In this document: one piece after another, positions 36,112 to 44,673 of the stretch
Layout: each line of letters begins with the position of its first letter
How positions within the stretch are numbered: position 1 is the first letter of the stretch
Assembly (NCBI RefSeq): GCF_020151015.1
Contig: NZ_CP083746.1
Coordinates: 2,571,001 to 2,635,000 of the forward strand
DNA: 64,000 nucleotides
Source of the DNA: Pseudomonas sp. p1(2021b)
GTDB lineage: Bacteria; Pseudomonadota; Gammaproteobacteria; Pseudomonadales; Pseudomonadaceae
Direction of reading: 5' to 3'
Made by a program: the position numbers and the translations under genes
The notes under the pieces: model-generated
Seen by the model: only the letters and a program-made list of their open reading frames with translations
Told to the model about the DNA's origin: nothing
The model's database searches: none

Positions 36112-39100
36112 ATGGACGACATCGTTCAGCCCCTCGCTGCTCAAGAAGAAATCCCACCTAAAGAAGTCAAGATTCTGGCCACGTTGGTGGCGAAGCTGAA
36201 CCTTGCCGACTTCCAGAACGCCATTCCCGTGATTCGCGAGCTTCGCATCGCGAACGAGACCGAAGACCGCTTCGTCAATGTGACTCTGACATTGACTTCA
36301 GAGCCTGAGGTGTTCAAGGCCAAGGTCTGGCGAATCGACGAAGTCGCACCTGACAGCTTTCGAGTTATCCCGGGGCTTGATCTGGTCTTGGATGGCCCCT
36401 TGCTCAGTCGCCTCACAGAGGCGGAGCTTTCGACTTTTACCTTTGTCCTTGAGACCGATGACAAGGCGTCCGAGAGTGGTCGGAAGGAAGTTGCTCGCCT
36501 AGAGCAGGTTGTAGACCTTTTGCCGCGTAACCAGTGGGGTGGGCTTCGTCATATCCCAGATATGACTGCCGCTTTCGTACAACCCAATGATCCGGCAGTT
36601 GAAAGGTTGTTGAAGCAGACGGCTGAATTGCTGCGCCTCAGTGAGAAGTCTTCGGCGCTCGATGGCTACGAGGGTGGTGCGAAGCGTGTTTGGCAGCTGG
36701 CGTCAGCAGTCTGGGGCGCCGTGGCACGAATGAAGCTTGATTACGCGTTGCCACCGGCGAGCTTTGAGCAGACTGGCCAAAAGGTGCGCAGTCCCAGCCA
36801 AATCGCCGACACTGGTTTGGCGACCTGTATGGATCTCACTCTGCTTTTCTGTGCAGCTCTTGAGCAAATTGGGCTGAACCCTGTGATCGTCTTTACCCGG
36901 GGGCATGCCTTCGTGGGTCTGTGGATGAAGCCGGAAGAGTTTACAACGGCGCTGGTTGATGATGTGACCGCGGTGCGCAAACGGGTGAAGCTGCGCGAGC
37001 TGGTGCTTTTCGAGACCACCCTTGTTACTCAGAACCTTGCTCCGTCTTTCTCCTATGCCGTCGAGCGCGGAACGAAGCAGATAGCTGAAGACTCAGACAG
37101 CGACTTCGAGATGCTGCTCGACATACGTCGCGCACGTCTGCAGCGCATCAAGCCCCTGGCGAGCTCCGAGGCTCAGATCCCACGAGTTGCTCTGGAAGTC
37201 TCGGACGAGGCCGCACCGCTGCTGGTTGAAGACGGCCTGGACATGCCAGATGAAGTGCATGAGGTGGTCGTCGAAGATCTTTCCAAACTCGATCCTGCTG
37301 ATCGTCTAGGCCGCTGGCAGCGCAAACTGCTGGATCTGTCGCTTCGAAACAACCTTCTCAACTTCAAAACGGGCAAGCGGGCTTTGAAGCTCGAGTCTCC
37401 AGACCCGGGTGCTCTTGAGGATGTACTGGCCAGTGGTCAGTCGCTGAAGCTGCTCACCCGTCCAGACCTCATGGATGGTGCTGATCCAAGGGAGCGCGCT
37501 CTGTATGAACAACGCGAGCGTGAGGATGTTCGTCGCCGGCATGCCGAGGATGCGCTTAAGCGCAGAGAGGTGTTCGTTGCGCTGACATCCAACGAGATGG
37601 ATGTTCGACTCACCGAACTGTACCGAGGTGCTCGCACAGCGCTGCAGGAAGGCGGCTCCAATACGCTCTTCCTGGCCATCGGCTTCCTGAGTTGGACTCG
37701 TGAGGACAGGGCAGGGCAGAAGTACAAGGCGCCATTGGTTTTGGTTCCGGTCACGCTGGAGCGCAAGAGCGCTCGCTCCGGATTCACCATGGTGCTCCAC
37801 GATGATGAGCCGCGCTTCAACCCAACCCTTATTGAGATGCTTCGGCAGGACTTCGAGTTGGGCTTGGGTTCCCTGGAGCACGAGTTGCCTCGGGACGATT
37901 CTGGTCTTGATATCGCCGGCATTTGGAACAAGGTCGGACATGCCATCAAGGACATTCCAGGCTGGGAGTTGAGCGAAGACGTCGTGCTGTCGATGTTCTC
38001 GTTTGCCAAATACCTCATGTGGAAAGATCTGGCCGAGAACGCCGAGCACCTGCGGCAGAGCTCAGTGGTTCAGCACCTCCTGGATACCCCACGCGATTCG
38101 TTCGTTTCGGATACACCGTTCCCAGAGGCGCAATCGCTGGATCGTGATTACGGCCCGACCGATGTTTTCTGCCCACTGCCATCTGACTCATCTCAGTTGG
38201 CTGCAGTGATGGCGGCAGCCAAGGGCAAAGACTTCGTGCTCATCGGCCCACCCGGTACCGGCAAGAGCCAGACGATTTCCAACATGATCGCTCAGTCGAT
38301 TGCCCAGGGGCGTCGCGTGCTGTTCGTCTCGGAAAAAATCGCCGCGCTGGATGTTGTGTATCGTCGCCTCCGTGAGATTGGTTTGGGTGAGTTCTGCCTC
38401 GAGTTGCACTCAAGCAAGGCTCGGAAAACTGATGTGCTGGCCCAGCTGCAGTCCGCTTGGGAGGCGAAAGGGCAGGTCGACTCCGCTGCATGGGAGGTTG
38501 AGGCTCAGCGCCTCGCAACGCTGCGCGACAGCCTGAACATTTACGTGGAGCGGCTGCACCGGCGTCATCGCAACGGTTACACCATCTACGATGCGATTGG
38601 CACCGTCACTTCGGGTGGCGATGAAGCTGTTGCTCCTGTTGGTTGGGCGTCACCTGACATGCATGACCAGAAGGCCATGCTTGAGCTACGGGAGTTGGCC
38701 GATCGTCTCGAAGTAAACGCGCAGGCTGTGGGATACAGCCATTTATTGGGCAATGCGTTGTCCGCTATAGGCCAGGCGGAATGGTCACCCCATTGGCAGC
38801 ATCAGCTGGTGCAGGCAGCTCGCGATGTATTGCCTACTGTGCTGGATGTGCAGCGGGCGGCTGATCGGTTCGTTGAGTTGGTTGGGTTCCCGACTTCGGA
38901 ATACACCCCCACGGCACTGGAGGGGTTGTCAGTCCTTTCCCAGGCACTGCCGGCGGCAGCAGGGCAGGATTGGCGCTTCGCGTTGCGGCCTGATGCCCGC
39001 TCCATATCCCAACGACTGAGCGATGGCTGTGCGTGGATTGAACAACACAGAGAGCTCAACGCTAAGCTATCGCCGCTCTGGCCTTCTCGCGTTGTGGCCG

Positions 39101-42100
39101 ATGCGAAGCAGGGGATCGAGCTGCTGCAGCAACGTCGCACCGTATTCGGTGAGCTCAGCCCGGCCTGGCCGGAAAGTGCCACCGATGTGCTTGCTCAGGC
39201 GGTGGCACTGCTTGGCCAAATTGTAGAGCTCAAGCAGCACCTCAGTGCGACCTACGGCGATACGATCGAATCGCTCGACATCGATCTGTTGCTACGTGAG
39301 TGGAAGGAGGCTGAGGAATCGTTCTGGCCAAAATCCTGGTTCGGAAAGCGTCGTATTGCGGGTTTGCTAGCCCCGACTCAAACCACTGCAGGCGAGGCTG
39401 ATCACGGTAAAGATTTGGCCATTTGGGCAGAAATCCGCGCCGTGCGCCGTGCTATTGATGAGCTTGAGCCCGGGCACGAGTGCGTTGCCGTTTGGCAAGG
39501 TTCAAAGTCTGTGGCTGAGCAGCTTTCGACGTCGATTAAGCTTCAAGAGGCCATTCGGCTCCAGCAGGCAGACTCGGACTGGATCGATGATGGATTCCAA
39601 TTGGTCGAGCAAGGCCAGCTGGGTGACGCCTTGAAGGAAGAGCTGCGACGACTTCGCACGCTGGCGCGCCTTGATAGCGATATGGCTGCCTTGTCCGACC
39701 TTGGCTCGAGCACTCAGCAGCTTTGGTGCGGCAAGGACACCAACATTGAACTCCTTACTGCAGCGCTGCGCTTCCAGGCTGAGCGTCGGGATATCGAAGA
39801 GCGCGGTCGTCTTGTTGATGATCACCCAGAAGTGCAGGAGGGCCGCTGTGGAGCGTTGCTTAAAGGTGACTTCGACCTGTTAAAGCAGCGGGCAGCGGTT
39901 GAACGTGATCTGTCCGACCTGGCTGACCTGCGAGAGCTGGTACCGGTCTGGAGTGACCTGAAGACCAAGCTTGAGATTGCACGTCAGGCTGTGGTGTTCC
40001 AAGGGCAGGTAGCGACTGCTATTGCGAAGCTCGCGCTGAACTCGGAGCAGATTGTAGCTTACAAGGCTCCCCTTCAAACGCTATTGGGCGATGGCAACGC
40101 TTTTCTAGAGCCTGAAGGTGCGATAGCTCTTGCAGGCGTCGGCCTGCGTGAAAAGCTTGCGTTGTTGCAGGAGCGTTCATCGCATCTGATTTCGATCGGT
40201 CACTTCACCGAGTCTGGTGCTGATGAGACCGCACACCTTTCGTTGAATGACCTCAAGAAAAATTGCGAGACCGTAGTTTCTTCCGAGGCGCGACTTAAGG
40301 CATGGTGTGCTTGGAGGAAGGTGCGCGATGAGGCCTTCGCCGTTGGCCTCGCCCCAATTGTCCAGGCTATGGAAAGCGGAGCGATCACCTCCGGAAAAGT
40401 CCGCCGCGTCTTCGAGGTGAATTACGCTCGCTGGTGGCTGAATACCACGGTCGATAACGAGGAAGTGATCCGGACATTTGTCAGCGTTGAGCATGAACAG
40501 CGTATTCGCGATTTCCGAGCGCTGGATGACAAGTTCACCGAGCTGACGAAGGACTGGCTCCGTGCTCGGCTGTGTGCTGACCTGCCAAGTCAGGACAGCG
40601 TGAGCCGATCTTCAGAGTGGGGCTTGCTGCGTCATGAGATGGGCAAGAAAACCAAGCATATTCCATTGCGTGAGTTGATGACCCGGGCACCAGAAGCCCT
40701 CACCAAGCTGACGCCTTGCTTGCTGATGAGCCCGCTCTCGATTGCCCAATACCTGCCGCCAGCCTCAACCCCGTTCGACCTCGTCATCTTCGATGAGGCC
40801 TCTCAGATTCCGGTCTGGGATGCAATTGGTGCGATGGCGCGAGGAAAGCAGGTCGTGATGGTAGGTGACCCGAAACAGCTGCCGCCGACCTCGTTCTTTG
40901 ACCGGGCTGAGTCCACTGCTGATGATGAGGATGTCGAAGCGGATCTCGAGAGCATCCTGGATGAATGCATCAGCGCGAACCTGCCGATGCGCAACCTGAA
41001 CTGGCATTATCGCAGCCGTCACGAGAGCCTGATCGCGTTCTCCAACCAGCGTTACTACGGCTCGAAGCTGGTGACGTTCCCTTCGCCATTCACAGCTGAT
41101 AAGGCTGTGAGGCTGTGTCCAGTTGCTGGTGTTTACGACAAGGGCGGCTCACGTACCAACCTGATTGAAGCAAGAGCCCTAGTTGCTGACCTTGTTGCTC
41201 GCCTTCAGTCGCCGGCCTTCCGTGAGAGCCGTCGTACTGTGGGAGTGGTCACGTTCAACGGTGAGCAGCAGAAGCTCATCATGGACATGCTCGATGAGGC
41301 ATGCCGGAGGGATCCGTCGCTCGACTCGTACTTCGCTGAGTCTGAGCTCGAGCCTGTGTTCGTGAAGAACCTGGAAAGTGTCCAGGGCGACGAGAGGGAC
41401 ATCATCTATTTCTCGACCACCTACGGAAAAGACGCTGCCGGCGTGATGTCTATGAACTTCGGCCCGATGAACCGTCCGGGTGGCGAGCGCCGACTGAACG
41501 TTGCAATTACGCGTGCTCGCCAAGAACTGGTGCTGTTCTCGACCCTCCGCCCAGAGCACATTGACCTTGCTCGGACGCAAGCCGTCGGGGTGCGTGACCT
41601 GAAGCATTTCCTCGAATTTGCTGAACGTGGGCCGCAGGCCTTGGCTGAAGCTAATTTCGGTAGTGTGGGTGGATTCGATAGCCCATTTGAAGAGGCAGTC
41701 GCTGCTGCCTTGGCCAAGAAGGGTTGGCAGATCCATACCCAGATTGGTGTCTCTTCCTTCCGAGTAGACTTGGGAGTTGTGCACCCTGATGCTCCAGGGC
41801 GCTTCCTAGCCGGTGTCGAGTGCGATGGGGCTACCTATCACCGCAGTGCGACTGCGCGTGATCGCGACAAGCTGCGTGAGTTTGTGCTGCGTGGACTTGG
41901 CTGGGAGATCGTCAGGATCTGGTCGACCGACTGGTGGGTTGATGCCGTGGGAACCGCAGAAAAGGTGCATCAACGTCTCACCGAACTGCTTGCCGAATCG
42001 AGGGCCAAGCAGGCGGTCATCGATGCTGCCCATGAGGCTGAGCGCCTAAAAGTCGATGCTGCCATGGCTGAAGTCATTGAGGTTGTGGATCAGGTTGCTG

Positions 42101-42738
42101 TTGTAGCTTCGACTTCACCTGCCGGAGCCAATGATCCGTCTGGCGCAATGCCAGAGTTGAAATACGCCAAAGCTGCCACGGCTCAAGCAGCAGAAGATAC
42201 CGTGATTCCTTATGTGCCAGTAGAGCACCTGGTTTACAAGGAAGCAGACCCTGCCGAGGCTGTGGAGGCGGTTGATCCAGACAGATTCTTCGAAGCGAGC
42301 TACACGGCTACCTTGGAACAGATGATTGCCCATGTGGTGGCAGAGGAGGGGCCTGTGCTCGATATGGCGCTTGCACGGCGTATCGCGCGTGCTCATGGCT
42401 GGGTCAGAACGGGCTCGCGCATTCGTGATCGCGTCGATCAAATAGCGCGGGCACGATTCCGATCTCATGAAGAGGAGCAGGCAGGAACATTCTTCTGGCC
42501 GACTCATCTCGAGTCGGATATGAACGTTGTCTTTCGTAGGCCGGGTGATGACGATGCCATTCGCCCACTTGCTGAAATCTGCTTGCCCGAACTAGGTGCC
42601 TTAGTAGATGAAATGACCAAGCATGGTCACGTAGGAGAGGGGCTGGTTTACGCAGTAGCCAAGGAAGCCGGGGTCGGTAAGCTTGCCCACGCGGGCCGTC
42701 AGCGTATCGAAAAAGCGATAAAGCGGATCGCAGAGTGA
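36112..42738 (+). CDS. giant DUF4011-SF1 helicase-Vsr-like nuclease-DUF3320 defence-type protein
   Basis: Order of domains in the 2208 residues: a transglutaminase-like region with Cys239 (LATCMDLTLLFCAALEQIG) and His265 (GHAFVGLW); DUF4011 from about 395 (RWQRKLLDLSLRNNLLNF); an SF1 helicase with Walker A GPPGTGKS at 712-719, Walker B FDEAS at about 1560-1564, GDPKQLPP near 1585, a WHYRSRHESLIAF motif and VAITRARQELVLF; a PD-(D/E)XK/Vsr-like nuclease (SPFEEAV near 1857-1863, Asp1886, Glu1903, Asp1905, ECDGATYHRSATARDRDKLR); and C-terminal DUF3320 from about 2050. The motor is split by a long helical insertion. Single-gene systems of this architecture have been reported in phage-defence screens. 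AAGGAAGG precedes ATG 36112. Codon use is more A/T-rich than the flanks. Confidence 0.9.
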   Translation: MDDIVQPLAAQEEIPPKEVKILATLVAKLNLADFQNAIPVIRELRIANETEDRFVNVTLTLTSEPEVFKAKVWRIDEVAPDSFRVIPGLDLVLDGPLLSRLTEAELSTFTFVLETDDKASESGRKEVARLEQVVDLLPRNQWGGLRHIPDMTAAFVQPNDPAVERLLKQTAELLRLSEKSSALDGYEGGAKRVWQLASAVWGAVARMKLDYALPPASFEQTGQKVRSPSQIADTGLATCMDLTLLFCAALEQIGLNPVIVFTRGHAFVGLWMKPEEFTTALVDDVTAVRKRVKLRELVLFETTLVTQNLAPSFSYAVERGTKQIAEDSDSDFEMLLDIRRARLQRIKPLASSEAQIPRVALEVSDEAAPLLVEDGLDMPDEVHEVVVEDLSKLDPADRLGRWQRKLLDLSLRNNLLNFKTGKRALKLESPDPGALEDVLASGQSLKLLTRPDLMDGADPRERALYEQREREDVRRRHAEDALKRREVFVALTSNEMDVRLTELYRGARTALQEGGSNTLFLAIGFLSWTREDRAGQKYKAPLVLVPVTLERKSARSGFTMVLHDDEPRFNPTLIEMLRQDFELGLGSLEHELPRDDSGLDIAGIWNKVGHAIKDIPGWELSEDVVLSMFSFAKYLMWKDLAENAEHLRQSSVVQHLLDTPRDSFVSDTPFPEAQSLDRDYGPTDVFCPLPSDSSQLAAVMAAAKGKDFVLIGPPGTGKSQTISNMIAQSIAQGRRVLFVSEKIAALDVVYRRLREIGLGEFCLELHSSKARKTDVLAQLQSAWEAKGQVDSAAWEVEAQRLATLRDSLNIYVERLHRRHRNGYTIYDAIGTVTSGGDEAVAPVGWASPDMHDQKAMLELRELADRLEVNAQAVGYSHLLGNALSAIGQAEWSPHWQHQLVQAARDVLPTVLDVQRAADRFVELVGFPTSEYTPTALEGLSVLSQALPAAAGQDWRFALRPDARSISQRLSDGCAWIEQHRELNAKLSPLWPSRVVADAKQGIELLQQRRTVFGELSPAWPESATDVLAQAVALLGQIVELKQHLSATYGDTIESLDIDLLLREWKEAEESFWPKSWFGKRRIAGLLAPTQTTAGEADHGKDLAIWAEIRAVRRAIDELEPGHECVAVWQGSKSVAEQLSTSIKLQEAIRLQQADSDWIDDGFQLVEQGQLGDALKEELRRLRTLARLDSDMAALSDLGSSTQQLWCGKDTNIELLTAALRFQAERRDIEERGRLVDDHPEVQEGRCGALLKGDFDLLKQRAAVERDLSDLADLRELVPVWSDLKTKLEIARQAVVFQGQVATAIAKLALNSEQIVAYKAPLQTLLGDGNAFLEPEGAIALAGVGLREKLALLQERSSHLISIGHFTESGADETAHLSLNDLKKNCETVVSSEARLKAWCAWRKVRDEAFAVGLAPIVQAMESGAITSGKVRRVFEVNYARWWLNTTVDNEEVIRTFVSVEHEQRIRDFRALDDKFTELTKDWLRARLCADLPSQDSVSRSSEWGLLRHEMGKKTKHIPLRELMTRAPEALTKLTPCLLMSPLSIAQYLPPASTPFDLVIFDEASQIPVWDAIGAMARGKQVVMVGDPKQLPPTSFFDRAESTADDEDVEADLESILDECISANLPMRNLNWHYRSRHESLIAFSNQRYYGSKLVTFPSPFTADKAVRLCPVAGVYDKGGSRTNLIEARALVADLVARLQSPAFRESRRTVGVVTFNGEQQKLIMDMLDEACRRDPSLDSYFAESELEPVFVKNLESVQGDERDIIYFSTTYGKDAAGVMSMNFGPMNRPGGERRLNVAITRARQELVLFSTLRPEHIDLARTQAVGVRDLKHFLEFAERGPQALAEANFGSVGGFDSPFEEAVAAALAKKGWQIHTQIGVSSFRVDLGVVHPDAPGRFLAGVECDGATYHRSATARDRDKLREFVLRGLGWEIVRIWSTDWWVDAVGTAEKVHQRLTELLAESRAKQAVIDAAHEAERLKVDAAMAEVIEVVDQVAVVASTSPAGANDPSGAMPELKYAKAATAQAAEDTVIPYVPVEHLVYKEADPAEAVEAVDPDRFFEASYTATLEQMIAHVVAEEGPVLDMALARRIARAHGWVRTGSRIRDRVDQIARARFRSHEEEQAGTFFWPTHLESDMNVVFRRPGDDDAIRPLAEICLPELGALVDEMTKHGHVGEGLVYAVAKEAGVGKLAHAGRQRIEKAIKRIAE

Positions 42739-42742
42739 TACT

Positions 42743-42773
42743 CGATAGGGCGCATTACCAGCGCCCCTTATCG
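42743..42773 (+). terminator. hairpin just after the giant helicase
   Basis: CGATAGGGCGC and GCGCCCCTTATCG pair almost perfectly around a seven-base loop, five bases after the helicase stop. No clear T-run follows, so it may be an intrinsic terminator of weak type or an mRNA 3'-end stabiliser. Confidence 0.55.
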
Positions 42774-42836
42774 ATTCAGGGTGTAGCACTGTTGCTTCGA
42801 ATTGTGCCGCGCCTGTATGCAATTTGCAGTGGCAGA

Positions 42837-42872
42837 ACAGGTCAGCAGCGAGATCGTATGCTGCTGACCTGT
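42837..42872. terminator. perfect 12-bp inverted repeat 3' of the small reverse-strand gene
   Basis: ACAGGTCAGCAG and CTGCTGACCTGT are exact reverse complements with a 12-base loop. The structure lies seven bases beyond the stop codon of the 44-residue reverse-strand gene and 98 bases past the helicase stop, so it sits between convergent genes and may stop both transcripts. There is no strong T tail. Confidence 0.55.
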
Positions 42873-42878
42873 AAACCG

Positions 42879-43013
42879 TCATTTGCCGCGCGGTTTGCCA
42901 GCATCGCTCCGTTTATCGCGGACTTGACCGTCCTTGTTGCGAGACCGTGGTTGTTCACCACCGCCAGGCTTCGGAACGTTCACGTTGGGGTTGAGAGGGC
43001 GACGATCTGTCAT
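42879..43013 (-). CDS. 44-residue basic Pro/Gly-rich small protein in the defence island
   Basis: The frame reads MTDRRPLNPNVNVPKPGGG and ends DKRSDAGKPRGK-stop. It is preceded by AAGGAG seven bases before the ATG, one of the best ribosome sites in the island, and is followed by a perfect hairpin. It is rich in Arg, Lys, Pro, Gly and Asn and has no hydrophobic core, so it is probably disordered or nucleic-acid binding. It lies between the giant helicase and the coiled-coil gene on the opposite strand. I recognise no family. Confidence 0.6.
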   Translation of the reverse strand: MTDRRPLNPNVNVPKPGGGEQPRSRNKDGQVRDKRSDAGKPRGK

Positions 43014-43260
43014 ACGGAATCTCCTTCATCCAGCAATGTGAGATACAAGAGGTTTTCAGTAAATCGCGAGCCGCGCAGAAAGGCTTGCACACACCATATG
43101 GTGGTTTTCCTTGCTGCAAGACACAACATAATGCGTTCCACTGGTGTTCGCAAGTGTTTTGGATCCCTTTAAATTTCTAAATTTTTACGCCCGTGCAGCG
43201 TGCCGACTGTTCGACGGCATATGCTAATGTGCCATCACGCATTCGGTATGGAGCATCGTG

Positions 43261-44268
43261 ATGGGTTGGAAAGGGACTGTAAGATCGCTGCAGGCATCAG
43301 CCAGACGCGCTGAGCGCAACGCTCATCGTCGGCAGCGTGAACTCGAGAAGCGGCAAAAAGAGTTCGACAAGATGGAGGCTCTAGAGCAAGCAGCGTACGA
43401 GGTAGAGGTCTATGAAAATCACATCGATCTCCTACTTTCCATGCACAAGGAATGCGCTGAGCCGGTGCAGTGGAAGAAGATCCTCTCAACGCCAGAGCCC
43501 CGGCAACCCTTGAAGAGCGGAGCGCTCGAGCAAGCCGCACTTCATGCATCTGCTACCTATCGCCCTAACTTTTGGGCACGGCTTTTCAAGCTTGAGCATC
43601 GCCAGCGCGAAGCGCTTTTGGGGAGAGTCGGCGTCGCCGCGGCCGAAGATGAAAAACTGTTCCAGGCAGAGCTTAATGAGTGGAAGACTGCACACGACGA
43701 TTGGGCTGAGGAGCGCGATATTGCTCTGCGCATCCTGGATGGTGACCGCCAAGCGAAGCTTGATGCTATAGAGGCTTTCGAATCTTTTGAGGAAATCTCC
43801 CACCTAGGCTCATCTATCCAGATGATCGTCCATGAGGGCGGAGTTCTGGAAGCGAAGCTGGCCATCCACGGTTCACACGTCATCCCGTCCGAAATCAAGT
43901 CTCTGCTCAAGAGCGGCAAGCTCTCAACCAAAGCGATGCCAGGTGGGCGCTTTAATGAGCTGCACCAGGACTACGTCTGCAGTTGTGCTCTGCGAGTTGG
44001 GCGGGAGCTGCTGGCCATCCTTCCGGACGAGCTGGTAATCGTTACTGCCATGGATAATGTGTTGAACAGCTCAACCGGACACATGGAGGATCAACCGATT
44101 CTCAGCGTTGCGTTCTCTCGGGCCACAGTCGACGGCCTGAACCTTGAGGCGATTGCCCCATCAGACGCGATGAAGAACTTTGTACACAATATGAGTTTTA
44201 AGAAAAGTGGAGGATTTTCGGCAGTGCAAGCTCTAAACGCACAGCGCTTTGCTGGTGTCGAGGCATGA
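43261..44268 (+). CDS. unrecognised 335-residue coiled-coil protein of the defence island
   Basis: Residues about 5-65 form a charged helical coiled coil (RRAERNAHRRQRELEKRQKEFDKMEALEQAA). The middle (WKKILSTPEPRQPLKSGALEQAALHASATYRPNFWARLFK) and a second helical stretch (KLFQAELNEWKTAHDDWAEERDIALRILDGDRQAKLDAIEAFE) lead to a C-terminal alpha/beta-looking domain (DYVCSCALRVGRELLAILPDELVIVTAMDN). No catalytic motif is evident and there is no signal or membrane segment. ATG 43261 follows a GTG one codon earlier; GGAG lies about ten bases upstream. It is the next same-strand gene after the helicase, 522 bases away, so a functional partnership is possible but unproven. Confidence 0.75.
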   Translation: MGWKGTVRSLQASARRAERNAHRRQRELEKRQKEFDKMEALEQAAYEVEVYENHIDLLLSMHKECAEPVQWKKILSTPEPRQPLKSGALEQAALHASATYRPNFWARLFKLEHRQREALLGRVGVAAAEDEKLFQAELNEWKTAHDDWAEERDIALRILDGDRQAKLDAIEAFESFEEISHLGSSIQMIVHEGGVLEAKLAIHGSHVIPSEIKSLLKSGKLSTKAMPGGRFNELHQDYVCSCALRVGRELLAILPDELVIVTAMDNVLNSSTGHMEDQPILSVAFSRATVDGLNLEAIAPSDAMKNFVHNMSFKKSGGFSAVQALNAQRFAGVEA

Positions 44269-44532
44269 AGTCATATTTGAGGAAAAGCTTCGTTAGTTGT
44301 TGAACAAATACGGCTTCAGCCTCCGGGACATCATCAATATTCTTGACCCCAGGCTGGCCGTCGCAGCGCCACAGCCGCCGTAGAAAAAACGCCACGTCGT
44401 GCGCGGCAAGTGAAACAGTACAAGAACCCCCACAACGGCGAAATCATCGAAACCAAGGGCGGCAATCATAAGCTGTTGAAGGAGTGGAAAGCCCAATATG
44501 GCGCCGATGAAGTCGAGTCTTGGGTGTCGTAA
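44267..44532 (+). pseudogene. mvaT: remnant of an MvaT/TurA-family (H-NS-like) regulator
   Basis: Reading across two lesions gives FEEKLR, then an in-frame TAG (44294-44296), then LLNKYGFSLRDIINILDP, a one-base deletion near 44350, and QAGRRSATAAVEKTPRRARQ followed by VKQYKNPHNGEIIETKGGNH and WKAQYGADEVESWVS-stop. The last part is the MvaT AT-hook-like DNA-binding domain (GGN pincer). About half of the N-terminal oligomerisation domain is missing where the gene abuts the upstream coiled-coil gene, so that gene or its block probably truncated it. H-NS-type proteins silence A/T-rich foreign DNA, so a broken copy inside an island is notable. Confidence 0.85.
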
Positions 44533-44556
44533 GGCCCAAATTTATCGAGGATTTCT

Positions 44557-44586
44557 ACAAAAAACGGCCATATGGCCGTTTTTTGT
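44557..44586. terminator. perfect 30-bp palindromic bidirectional terminator
   Basis: ACAAAAAACGGCCAT is followed directly by its reverse complement ATGGCCGTTTTTTGT. The stem has a GC-rich centre with an A-run on one side and a T-run on the other, the form of a two-way intrinsic terminator. It closes the mvaT remnant, probably its original terminator, and insulates the DUF6236-type gene that follows. Confidence 0.88.
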
Positions 44587-44673
44587 TCATGCTAGCATAG
44601 AGTTTCATGGGCTCCCGGATTTCTCGGTATCCGGTATGGACGGAACCCAAATTTTGATCGTGAGGTTCAACTT

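Noticed and set aside
43258..43260. GTG start of the coiled-coil gene
   Set aside because: The adjacent ATG at 43261 is more likely, with equal ribosome spacing.
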